Positions 7,915 through 15,714 of a stretch of DNA of 40,182 bases are shown here, piece by piece. The DNA is taken from the NCBI RefSeq assembly GCF_004331465.1, contig NZ_SJKB01000035.1, positions 1-40,182 of the forward strand. The letters are read 5' to 3'. The DNA is from Kribbella pittospori. GTDB taxonomy: Bacteria > Actinomycetota > Actinomycetes > Propionibacteriales > Kribbellaceae. The position numbers and the translations under genes are program-made. A model generated the notes under the pieces. That model was given only the letters and a program-made list of their open reading frames with translations, was not told where the DNA came from and made no database searches. Within the stretch, counting starts at the first letter, position 1; every line of letters starts with the position of its first letter.

Positions 7915-8682
7915 ATGTGGGAACCGGATGGGTGGGATGTTCGTAGCCGGATCGGCGTACTGACGCCGCACGGTGATGTGGGGCCGGAGTCGGAGTTGCA
8001 GGCGATGGCGCCCGATGGGGTCCGGGTGTACGCGGCTCGGGTGCCGTTCGGGGCGATGGCGGCCGGCGGGGAGATGGATCCGACGATCCCGCTCGCGCCT
8101 GTCGAGGCGTTCGTCCAGCCGCCGCACATCGACGAGGCCGCGGCCCTGCTCGCCGCCGCACCGCTCGACGCGATCGGCATCGGGTTCACGAGCTCGTCGT
8201 ACGTCAGCGGCCCGGATCGCGAGGTCGAGCTCGTCGAGCGGCTCGAGCAGCGCACTTCGGGCATCCCTGTCGTTGCGACCTGTGCGGCTGCGGTGGCCGG
8301 GTTCTCCGCGCTGGGGGTGCAGCGGATCTCACTGGTGAACCCGCCGTGGTTCGACAAGGAGCTCGACCGGCTGGGAGCGGGGTACTTCGAATCGCAGGAC
8401 CTCACCGTGGTCCAGCACGGTTCCTGCGGTCTACCGAGCAGTCAGCGGAGCATCAACCCGAGCGAGCTCTTCGCGTGGGTTGTCGAACACACGCCGGACG
8501 AGGCCGACGCCGTTTTCATCGGCGGCAACGGCTTCCGTAGCGTCGGCGTGATCACCGCATTGGAGCAGGATCTCGGCCGCCCGGTCCTGACCGCCAACCA
8601 GTCACTCCTGTGGGGCATGCTGCGCGCAGCAAGATCCCACGCAAGACCAACAGGCTACGGAGCCCTGTTCGTGGAGTCATGA
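7915..8682 (+). CDS. Asp/Glu racemase / maleate cis-trans isomerase superfamily protein
   Basis: A 255-residue protein of the superfamily that includes maleate isomerase, arylmalonate decarboxylase and Asp/Glu racemases. An N-terminal segment (RIGVLTPHGDVGPESEL) matches the family's GxLxPxxNxxxExE region. Cys123 in VATCAAAV matches the first active-site cysteine. The second active-site position, usually SC(T/G) in a VFISC-type strand, reads IGGNGFRS at 202-208, so the second cysteine is absent. Two-base chemistry such as racemisation or cis-trans isomerisation by the normal route is therefore doubtful. The start at ATG 7915 follows a strong GGGGAGGGG site. The 3' end overlaps the convergent FAD oxidoreductase gene by 6 bp. 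Family assignment is firm; the reaction is not. Confidence 0.85.
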   Translation: MWEPDGWDVRSRIGVLTPHGDVGPESELQAMAPDGVRVYAARVPFGAMAAGGEMDPTIPLAPVEAFVQPPHIDEAAALLAAAPLDAIGIGFTSSSYVSGPDREVELVERLEQRTSGIPVVATCAAAVAGFSALGVQRISLVNPPWFDKELDRLGAGYFESQDLTVVQHGSCGLPSSQRSINPSELFAWVVEHTPDEADAVFIGGNGFRSVGVITALEQDLGRPVLTANQSLLWGMLRAARSHARPTGYGALFVES

Positions 8683-10059
8683 GCGGGCGTACTCGCCGAT
8701 CTGCAGGACACCGTCCGGGTCGTACTTCCGGACCACCTCCGCGATGCGCTGAAGGGTCTCCTCGTCGTACGCACGACGGGCCGTCTGGGCGTCGTGGGGA
8801 GGCCCGAAGTTCGGCCAGACACCGCCGGTGTCCCATTCGGACAACGCCGCGTAGAGGCGATCCCAGTGCGGTAGGACACGCGGGTCTTCCGCGATGCCGA
8901 CGGCAAGCACGCTGAAGCCGGCGGCGCGGTGCGAGAACGCGTCGGGATGCTCGGCGTCGCGGGCGTAGGCACCACCCAACTGGCGGATCTCGACCATCAA
9001 CTGCGGTGACCCCGATCCGTAGCCGGCCACATCGAGCAGCCGCTTCGCGGTCACGTCGGTGAACTCGGTGAGCAGCATGGCCGGGTCGACGACGGGCATC
9101 GGGTCGACCGGGTCGGCGTGGACCGAGTCGACGGCCGTGTACGGCTTCAGGTCGGCGTCATCGAGGATCACCTCAGCCACGGCGCGGAGCTGATCGAGCA
9201 GTTCGCGACCCTCGTCCGCTGCGCCGGTCCAGAGGAACCGGACGCCAAGGGTCATCCGCCCGGCCAAGGCCGGCGGAACCCCGGGCATGTCCGGGAGCTG
9301 GAACAGCACGAACGACGTTGTCGCCTGCTCGGGAAGAGACGCCGACCAAGCACGCCACCGGTCGACGACCCGCTCCGCGTCGGCACCGTCGAAGTACACA
9401 GCGCCGCCGTAGAACGTGGGCAGGTGGACCAGGTCGAACTCCACCGCGGTCACGATCGCGGTCGCGCCCTTGCCGCCCCGCAGCGCGAAGAACAGATCCG
9501 GGTGCTCGGTCGGGGTGACACGACGGAACTCGCCGTCACCCGTGACGACCTCGAACGCGCGGACCTTGTCCGCGGCGAGACCGTACGTGCGGGCCATCGG
9601 ACCGACGCCGCCACCGGTCGTGTATCCGACCACGCCGACGTCGCTGGTGGACCCGTTGAGCGGAGCCAGCCCGTACGGCGCGGCCGCCTCGATCACCGGA
9701 CGCCACTTGACGCCGGCTCCGGCGCGAGCCCAGCCCTCGGGATGCACCGTGACCTCGTCCAGGCCCTTGGTCACGACGAGCAGGTGTCCGGCGTACGCGC
9801 TGTGGGCTCCGTGCCCGGTGGCCTGTACGCCGACGGTGTAGCCGTGCGACCGGGCGAAGCGGACGGTGGCGACCACGTCCTCGGCCGTGCGTACGGCGAC
9901 AACTGCGGCCGGCTGCATCGGGACGGAGAGGAGCCACGGCGTGGAAAGCGCGGCGTACTGCTCGTCGTCGGGCAGGTGGACCTCGCCGGTCAGGCAACTG
10001 CGAAGCTCCTCGAGGGAGTCGTGGTGCCGGGTGATGGCGCGGTCGAGAGCGATCGTCAT
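8677..10059 (-). CDS. FAD-binding (BBE-type) oxidoreductase, copy 1
   Basis: A flavin oxidase/dehydrogenase of the PCMH/berberine-bridge-enzyme superfamily, 460 residues. It has an N-terminal FAD_binding_4 domain (VPMQPAAVVAVRTAEDVV), the flavin-attaching His region TGHGAHSA at about residue 82, the glycine-rich VGVVGYTTGGGVG at about 143-155, and a C-terminal BBE segment ending KYDPDGVL. The position that holds the second covalent cysteine in plant BBEs is not Cys (GSTSDVGVVG), so attachment is probably through His only. AGGAG precedes the ATG. It lies 96 bp downstream of a second oxidoreductase of the same family and is probably cotranscribed with it and with the SARP-LAL regulator. Such enzymes oxidise sugars, alcohols or natural products; the substrate is unknown. 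Confidence 0.9.
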   Translation of the reverse strand: MTIALDRAITRHHDSLEELRSCLTGEVHLPDDEQYAALSTPWLLSVPMQPAAVVAVRTAEDVVATVRFARSHGYTVGVQATGHGAHSAYAGHLLVVTKGLDEVTVHPEGWARAGAGVKWRPVIEAAAPYGLAPLNGSTSDVGVVGYTTGGGVGPMARTYGLAADKVRAFEVVTGDGEFRRVTPTEHPDLFFALRGGKGATAIVTAVEFDLVHLPTFYGGAVYFDGADAERVVDRWRAWSASLPEQATTSFVLFQLPDMPGVPPALAGRMTLGVRFLWTGAADEGRELLDQLRAVAEVILDDADLKPYTAVDSVHADPVDPMPVVDPAMLLTEFTDVTAKRLLDVAGYGSGSPQLMVEIRQLGGAYARDAEHPDAFSHRAAGFSVLAVGIAEDPRVLPHWDRLYAALSEWDTGGVWPNFGPPHDAQTARRAYDEETLQRIAEVVRKYDPDGVLQIGEYARS

Positions 10060-10155
10060 CGAACTTCTCCTGTTCGGTCTGTCGTTGTTGTGATGACGGA
10101 CCGACGGTGTCGCGAAGCACTTGACGGCGACTTGTGACCGGCTTGAGGCACCGGC

Positions 10156-11526
10156 TCAAGTCTGATGCGGTGCCATGAACAGCCCGTGCGGATCGACCTT
10201 GCGGCGGACCGCGGTCAGCCGGGCGTGGACGTCCGGCGGGAAGGCTTTGCGCGTGTCGCTGCTGTCGTCGAGCATCGGAAGATAGGTGCCTCCGGTCGAC
10301 CAGGGCGCTACCGCGGCGAGGAACCGCTCCGCGTCGTCGCGCTGCCGTGGCCAGTCGGCGGGTTCGAACCCCAGCCCGACACCCAGCGCCAGGAAGGCCC
10401 CGTCGAGAGCCGAAAGGATGCCGCCGTCCGGATCCGGCCGGGACAGCGCGCCACCGAGCTGGCGCAACTCGGCCACCGTGAGGCTGCTGCCGGACCGCGG
10501 ACCGGCCGTCTCGATGATCGCAGCGATCGCGGCCTCGGGAAGCTCCGACACCAGCGTGCTGCTCGCGTACGCCGGAGTCGGCTCCTCCGGCTCGAGGTGC
10601 AGCCTGACCAGGTCGGCGGCTGGAATCACGGCGACCGTGTCGAGTTCCGGAGCGAGTGCGCGCAATGGCGCCAGTACGTCGTACGCGAAGGCCTCGCCGC
10701 CCAGGACGGCACCGTCGATGATCGCCAGCCGCCGCCCCCGGACGTCCACCGGCACCGAGTCCCGATCGGGTACGTCGACCAAGCGGAACGACGACGTGAC
10801 CTGCTCGGGGGCGTCCGCGCACCAGTCCACCCATCCAGGCAGCACCCGGTCGGCAGCCGTCCCGTCCCACGCGAGGAACCCGGCGACGACGGTCCGGATC
10901 GGCTGGAGTTCGAACTCGAGCGCACAGACGACGCCGAGCGGCGTACCGCCACCCCGGAGCGCCCAGAACAGCTCGGCGTCGCTGTCGGCGGTCGCTCGGA
11001 CAAAGGTGCCGTCGGCAAGGACGACCTCGACCGCGGTGACGGAGTTGCACTGCAGACCGAGGTGCCGCGCATACCATCCGATGCCCCCGCCGAGTGAGTA
11101 GCCGACCACGCCGACGTCGGGGGAGGACGGGTGCAGCGTGGCGAGACCGTACCGTCCGGCCGCCGCCGCAACATCACCCCACAACGCGCCGGCGCCGACG
11201 CGGGCGATCCGGTTCTCTGCATCGATGCTCAGTTCCGTCATCGCGGAGGTGCGCAGCAGCACGGCATCGGCCAACCTGCCGCCCAGGGCCGGAGCGCCGT
11301 GGCCGGTGCCCTGCGGCGCGATCGACAGGCCGGCGGCCTGGGCGGCGCGGACGACCTCGGCGACCTCCTCGGCGTACGCGGGATAGGCGACGGCCGCGGG
11401 ATAGTCGGAGACCACCAGATTCCACGGCGCGCGCGCCATGTCGTACGCCGGGTCGCCCGGAAGGTGCACGGCGCCGCCACAGAGCCCGCGGAGACTCGCG
11501 GCCCGGAGACTCTGCTGCACCGTCAC
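10156..11526 (-). CDS. FAD-binding (BBE-type) oxidoreductase, copy 2
   Basis: A second PCMH/BBE-family flavin oxidoreductase of 456 residues, paralogous to the one at 8677-10059. It shows the His flavin site GTGHGAPALGG, the glycine-rich VGVVGYSLGGGIG, and a C-terminal KVDPHGLF motif. The second covalent Cys is again missing (SSPDVGVVG). The start is GTG at 11524-11526, with GGGAGG 6 nt upstream; it overlaps the stop of the SARP-LAL gene as GTGA, a 4-bp overlap that implies translational coupling. The open frame runs further upstream, but that part is antisense-like and overlaps the regulator. The context suggests that the two oxidoreductases are the direct targets or partners of the regulator encoded in the same transcript. 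Confidence 0.9.
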   Translation of the reverse strand: MTVQQSLRAASLRGLCGGAVHLPGDPAYDMARAPWNLVVSDYPAAVAYPAYAEEVAEVVRAAQAAGLSIAPQGTGHGAPALGGRLADAVLLRTSAMTELSIDAENRIARVGAGALWGDVAAAAGRYGLATLHPSSPDVGVVGYSLGGGIGWYARHLGLQCNSVTAVEVVLADGTFVRATADSDAELFWALRGGGTPLGVVCALEFELQPIRTVVAGFLAWDGTAADRVLPGWVDWCADAPEQVTSSFRLVDVPDRDSVPVDVRGRRLAIIDGAVLGGEAFAYDVLAPLRALAPELDTVAVIPAADLVRLHLEPEEPTPAYASSTLVSELPEAAIAAIIETAGPRSGSSLTVAELRQLGGALSRPDPDGGILSALDGAFLALGVGLGFEPADWPRQRDDAERFLAAVAPWSTGGTYLPMLDDSSDTRKAFPPDVHARLTAVRRKVDPHGLFMAPHQT

Positions 11527-14500
11527 TGGAGCCTCCCGTTCTGGTCGTGCGTCATGGTCACTCGTCCGACTTGAGAGATTCTTGAGCCGCTGGGCCCGGC
11601 CGTGAAACCGGCCCCGTCCAGCACGTCCCGGACCGTTCCTGGTGTGACGAACAGTCGCTGGGCTACCTCGTGAACGTCGAGACCGGCGGCGGTCAGATCG
11701 AGGATCTGCCGGTCGGTCCGCGACAATCGAGGCACGTCGTCGGTGCTCAGCTCGATCCGGCGACCGCGCCGCTCGAGCTCGGCCAGGGCTCGCTCGCGAA
11801 CCTGGCCGGCGCCTCGCTCCTGCGCCATCCGGCTCGCGTCTTCCAGCAGGGCGATCGCATCCACGCCGCCCACGTCCGGATGGCTGCCGAGCGCGCACTT
11901 GGCCCGGGCCAGGTCGACTGCCGCGGTCGTCGCCGAGAGCAGGTCCACCGCTTCGACGAGGTTGTCGATACCGGCGCGACCCCGCAGTTCGCCCAGCGTG
12001 CACAGTGCCCTGCCGAGAAAGCTCGGTGCGCCCCAGATCCGGAGCAGAGCCAGTTCCTCCTCGGCTGTTTCGATCGCCTCCGACGTACGTCCGAGCCCGA
12101 ACAAGGCCGCGGCCTTGATGGACCGCCACGGGTTCCAGACCGGATTGACGATGTCGATGCCGTCGATGCCCGGCTGAGGATTGCCGAGCACGACAAGGGC
12201 TTCCTCGCACCGGCCCTCGGCGACGCGCAAGCGTGCCACGGCCTGCTGGTAGACGCGGCCGCCTTCCCCGGCCACAGCACCTGCGGCCAAGGCATCGGCC
12301 GCCCGGCGGGCAGCCTCGAGGTCGCCCCGATCGAGCTGGCACCCGATCTGGAAGGCGCGGGCGAAGGGCTCGCCCACCCGCGTACCTCCCCAGAGGCGAT
12401 CCTGGTCGAGCGCGGCCCGCAGACACGCGAGGGCCTCGTGAAGCTCGCCGCGCCGCCACTGCCAGAACCCCTCCCACAGACTCGTGGACAGCGCCGCGAA
12501 CAACGACCCGCGTGCGTGGCTGGCCGCGCGAGCCCGGCTCCAGAAGTCGCCGATGTCGTCGTCGGACAAGATCCGGACCGCGGCGGCATTGACCCAGAAC
12601 AGCCCGTCGTCGACAGCGATCAGGTGGTCGCCGTCGAGTGCGAACCGTGCCATCGCGATGGCACGTTCCCGGTCTCTGCCGGCCAGAACCGCTTCCAGCG
12701 CGACCGTGGCGGCCAGCATCCGCGCACCCGCGCCTTGCCCTTCGGGCTCCTGAGCGGGTGTGTGCCAGCCGTCGCTGATGCCGTGCATGAACCCACTGAT
12801 CCGCTGGATCGCGATGAGCGCCTGGCGCTGGTCAGCCAGTCCGTCAGGGAGTTCCGCAGCGGCCTCCCGGGCGAAGGTCGTCGCGACTCCGGGCGGACTC
12901 GCGAACACCTGGGTCGAGGCGGCCGCGATGGCGATCTCGCTGCGGACGCGCGGGTGGTCCTGCAGCCGGTACGCGTGCACCAGGTGCTCGACCGCTGCCC
13001 CGCCGTCCACTGACGCTTCGCGCATCCCGAGTTCGAGTACTACGTCGCGTCGACCCGAACCCACCGGCAACTCGACGAGTGCCCTGCGCAGGTAGGTGAC
13101 CGCGCTCTCCGACGCTCCTCGCTCCGCCGCCTCGCGGGCCGCCGTACGCAGCAAGGTCACGACGCTCTCATCACCGCGTGGCGGCGCCAGCAGCAGGTGT
13201 GCCGCAACCAGTTCGTCACTCGTCCGCGCATCCCGCAGGACCGACGCGGCCCGCTCGTGGCAGAGCTCCCGCTCGGCCGCCGGCTGCGCCTGGTACACCG
13301 CGTCGCGTACGAGCGGGTGCGCGAAGGCCACTGGTTGCTCGTCCCTGACGATCTCGGCCCGCGCCAGTACGGCCAGCGCTTCCGCGGTCCGGGCCTCGGT
13401 GACTCCGGCCAGTGCAGCGACCGCCGGCAGGGCGGCACCGTCGCCGAGGACGGAGGCAGCCCTGGCGACGACCACGACGTCGGGCGGCAGCCTGCGGAGC
13501 TGCAGCAGCACCCGGCTCGACACCGCCCGCGACCCGACCGCGACGACCCGGTCGGCGTGTGAGGCATCCGGTCGTACGCCGTCAGCCGCAAGAGCCTGGA
13601 GCAGCTGACAGAGCAGGAACGGATTCCCCGCGGTCGTCCGCTCGCAGGCGGTGACGAACAAGGGTGCGGGTCGTACGCCGAGCCGTCGCTCCACCAGCTC
13701 CGCCGTCGCTTCGGTGGACAGCGGCGCCGGGCGTACGACGAGCGCGTCGGGTTCGAGCGCCAGCTCTGCGATCAGGTCCTCGTCGTCGTGTTGCTCGCCG
13801 GTGCGCAGGGTCGCCAGCACCAGTACAGGTACCGAGGCGAGCCGTCGTACCAGATAGGCCAGGAAGCGGAGCGAGGCGCCGTCGCACCACTGCGCATCGT
13901 CGACAGCGAGCACCAGTGGGCCGCCTGTCGTGAGGTTGACCGCCAGCCAGTACAGGCCGTGCAGGACAGCGAAACCTTCCGCCCGGCCGCTGTCGGTGAT
14001 GTCGAAGACGGCCCCGGCTCCTGCCGCTGCGCCACGCAGCAGTTCGTCGCGACGCGCCGGGTCACCGAGTTGTCCCTCGAACAGCTGGCGCACGACTCCG
14101 AATGCGAACGCACTCTCCAGCGCGCTCCCGCGAGCTGACAGCACCCGCACAGATCGCTCGGCCGCCAGCTTGCGTGCCTCGGCGAGCAGGCGCGTCTTTC
14201 CGATCCCGGCCGGACCCTCGAACAAGAGCAAGCCAGGCTGCCCGCCCGCGAGGCCGTCCAGCATCGACCGGAGGGCGGCGAGCTCGCGGTCCCGGTCGAC
14301 CAGACCGTTGCGGTCCGCGGTCGTTGCCCGCCCATTCGCCTGCACTGGTTCCTCCCGCGGTTGCCCGGCAGCAGCCAGTCCGGGCGACTGCGCGAGCACC
14401 TGCGCCTCCAGTTCGCGCAGAGCCGGACCGGGATCGACGCCGAGTTCATCGGCGAGCGTCTCGCGGGCCCGCCGCAGTGCGGCCAAGGCATCGGCCTGGC

Positions 14501-15134
14501 GATGGGCGCGGTACAGCCCGAGAGCGAGCAGCCGCCACCGCTCCTCGCGCAGCGGCTCCTCGGCGACCATCCCCTCCAGCTCGGCAACCACGAGGGCCGC
14601 CTCCCCGAGATCGAGACGAGCGGCGACCAGGCGTTCGCGGGCGACGGCTCGCAGCTCGGTCAGGCGCGCGATCTCGGCGCCGGCCCATGGCTCGTCGGCG
14701 TACTCGACCAGGGCCGGACCGCGCCACAGCGCGAGCGCATCGTGCAGATCGGCCGCCGCATCCGCGGGGGAGCCCGTGGTCTTCTTCAGCAGGGTCTCGA
14801 ACCGCCAGGCGTCGACTGCGTCTGACGGCAGTCGTACGGCGTACCCGGGACCCTCGCGGACGACGATCGCGGACCGGGCGCGAGCCGGTGACCCCGGCTG
14901 CAAGCTGCGGCGCAAGTGCGAGACATAGGACTGCAGTGCACCGGCGGTGTTGCCGGGCGCATGCTCTCCCCAGACCGCGTCCGCGAGCCGCTCGGCCGGG
15001 ACGACTTCACCGCGTGCAAGCACCAGCACGGCGAGTACGGCGCGCTGCCGCCGTCCACCCAGATCGAGCGCGGCGCCGCCGTACGACGCCGTGAACTCGC
15101 CGAGCAGACTGATCCGCAGCTGGTCCGCCCCCAC
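11523..15134 (-). CDS. SARP-LAL transcriptional regulator (BTAD + AAA ATPase + degenerate LuxR HTH)
   Basis: A 1203-residue fusion regulator. Residues 1 to about 100 form a SARP winged helix (LRISLLGEFTASYGG, LGGRRQRAVLAVLVLARGE), about 100-260 the BTAD domain, then a STAND/AAA ATPase with Walker A GPAGIGKT at about residue 303 and Walker B VLAVDDAQW near 408, and a long TPR-like region. The C-terminus (about 1133-1175) is a LuxR-type helix-turn-helix (LSRTDRQILDLTAAGLDVHE, VTPGTVRDVL) that stops before the usual last helix (H-x3-KLGV), so it looks degenerate. Large SARPs of this kind activate secondary-metabolite or catabolic genes. The start is GTG 15134, where the SARP domain begins. Its stop overlaps the next gene's GTG by 4 bp. 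Confidence 0.88.
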   Translation of the reverse strand: MGADQLRISLLGEFTASYGGAALDLGGRRQRAVLAVLVLARGEVVPAERLADAVWGEHAPGNTAGALQSYVSHLRRSLQPGSPARARSAIVVREGPGYAVRLPSDAVDAWRFETLLKKTTGSPADAAADLHDALALWRGPALVEYADEPWAGAEIARLTELRAVARERLVAARLDLGEAALVVAELEGMVAEEPLREERWRLLALGLYRAHRQADALAALRRARETLADELGVDPGPALRELEAQVLAQSPGLAAAGQPREEPVQANGRATTADRNGLVDRDRELAALRSMLDGLAGGQPGLLLFEGPAGIGKTRLLAEARKLAAERSVRVLSARGSALESAFAFGVVRQLFEGQLGDPARRDELLRGAAAGAGAVFDITDSGRAEGFAVLHGLYWLAVNLTTGGPLVLAVDDAQWCDGASLRFLAYLVRRLASVPVLVLATLRTGEQHDDEDLIAELALEPDALVVRPAPLSTEATAELVERRLGVRPAPLFVTACERTTAGNPFLLCQLLQALAADGVRPDASHADRVVAVGSRAVSSRVLLQLRRLPPDVVVVARAASVLGDGAALPAVAALAGVTEARTAEALAVLARAEIVRDEQPVAFAHPLVRDAVYQAQPAAERELCHERAASVLRDARTSDELVAAHLLLAPPRGDESVVTLLRTAAREAAERGASESAVTYLRRALVELPVGSGRRDVVLELGMREASVDGGAAVEHLVHAYRLQDHPRVRSEIAIAAASTQVFASPPGVATTFAREAAAELPDGLADQRQALIAIQRISGFMHGISDGWHTPAQEPEGQGAGARMLAATVALEAVLAGRDRERAIAMARFALDGDHLIAVDDGLFWVNAAAVRILSDDDIGDFWSRARAASHARGSLFAALSTSLWEGFWQWRRGELHEALACLRAALDQDRLWGGTRVGEPFARAFQIGCQLDRGDLEAARRAADALAAGAVAGEGGRVYQQAVARLRVAEGRCEEALVVLGNPQPGIDGIDIVNPVWNPWRSIKAAALFGLGRTSEAIETAEEELALLRIWGAPSFLGRALCTLGELRGRAGIDNLVEAVDLLSATTAAVDLARAKCALGSHPDVGGVDAIALLEDASRMAQERGAGQVRERALAELERRGRRIELSTDDVPRLSRTDRQILDLTAAGLDVHEVAQRLFVTPGTVRDVLDGAGFTAGPSGSRISQVGRVTMTHDQNGRLQ

Positions 15135-15208
15135 GCAACCACCCCCACCGCCACGGTAAACGAAGAACCCTCATTTCGGCATCGCCCGCCGACCCGGGAG
15201 CCTGCCGG

Positions 15209-15242
15209 CCGGAGCTGGACCTGATTGCAGGTCCAGCTCCGG
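15209..15242. terminator. Strong hairpin terminator
   Basis: A perfect 14-bp stem (CCGGAGCTGGACCT with AGGTCCAGCTCCGG) encloses a 6-nt loop GATTGC. It lies 10 bp downstream of the stop of the small membrane-anchored protein gene (minus strand) and upstream of the SARP-LAL start, so it ends the former transcript and separates the two units. Confidence 0.85.
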
Positions 15243-15252
15243 GCACGGCTGA

Positions 15253-15567
15253 TCAGGCTGATTGGGTGTTGTCGCGGCGGCGTGTTACGACCATCGCGGT
15301 GCCGAGGCCTGCTCCGGCCAGGGCGATGCCGGCGAGAGCGCCCAGAGCGGCGGAGCTCGCGTCGAGACCGGTGTCCTGGGCGACCGTCACCGGCGGCACC
15401 TCGTACTGCGGGTCGTACTCCGGGTAGTTGGGCGGCCCCGGTTCGGCCACCGATGGTGTGCCGGAGCCTGGTTCGGGAACCGCGATGGCCGCTGCCGGGC
15501 CGGCGGTCACCATGAGGGCGAAGAGGACGGCTGCACCACTTGTCGTCAGCAACTTGGTTGTGGACAT
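15253..15567 (-). CDS. Small secreted, C-terminally membrane-anchored protein
   Basis: A 104-residue protein of unknown function. It has a signal peptide (residues 1 to about 28, LLTTSGAAVLFALMVTAG then PAAAIA), a short Pro/Glu/Tyr-rich extracellular segment (about 30-68), a hydrophobic helix (about 70-93, ALGALAGIALAGAGLG) and a basic tail TRRRDN. This is the layout of a small surface protein held in the membrane with a cytosolic tail. ATG at 15565-15567 is preceded by AGGAGCAGGG. It is divergent from the SARP-STAND-WD40 gene and shares a promoter region that carries SARP-type repeats, so it may be a target of that regulator. I do not recognise a named family. Confidence 0.75.
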   Translation of the reverse strand: MSTTKLLTTSGAAVLFALMVTAGPAAAIAVPEPGSGTPSVAEPGPPNYPEYDPQYEVPPVTVAQDTGLDASSAALGALAGIALAGAGLGTAMVVTRRRDNTQSA

Positions 15568-15590
15568 GATCCCTGCTCCTTGTCGTCGCG

Positions 15591-15608
15591 ACCGCCGCTG
15601 CCGGCGGT
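15591..15608. repeat. Inverted repeat in leader of the small membrane-protein gene
   Basis: ACCGCCG (15591-15597) and CGGCGGT (15602-15608) are perfect 7-bp arms around CTGC, 24 bp upstream of the small gene's start. It may be an operator or a leader hairpin; in GC-rich DNA a chance origin is possible. Confidence 0.3.
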
Positions 15609-15634
15609 CCGTCCGTTCAGTTGTCGCGCGGGCA

Positions 15635-15675
15635 GGTATCGCCTGAGCTCGAGCCGGTATCGCCTCGGTATCGCC
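15635..15675 (+). promoter_or_regulatory. Putative SARP operator: GGTATCGCC direct repeats on 11-bp phase
   Basis: GGTATCGCC occurs at 15635-15643, 15656-15664 and 15667-15675, with a degenerate GAGCTCGAG at 15645-15653 filling the gap. The TCG cores start at 15639, 15649, 15660 and 15671, steps of 10, 11 and 11 bp. This is the known SARP operator geometry (TCGAGC-type repeats at 11-bp steps). It stands 40 bp upstream of the GTG of a SARP-containing regulator. A -35-like TTGACG (15680-15685) and a weak -10 GACAGT (15703-15708), 17 bp apart, follow and would give an almost leaderless transcript. Confidence 0.6.
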
Positions 15676-15714
15676 GCCGTTGACGGACGGCTCGTCACGG
15701 TCGACAGTCGAGGG

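Noticed and set aside
11527..12477. N-terminal extension of the second FAD oxidoreductase frame
   Set aside because: It is Arg/Gly-rich shadow of the overlapping SARP-LAL gene; the GTG at 11526 has a good ribosome site and starts the homologous part.
15262..15714. N-terminal extension of the SARP-STAND-WD40 frame
   Set aside because: It is antisense to the small membrane-anchored protein and shows no domain; the SARP domain begins at GTG 15715.
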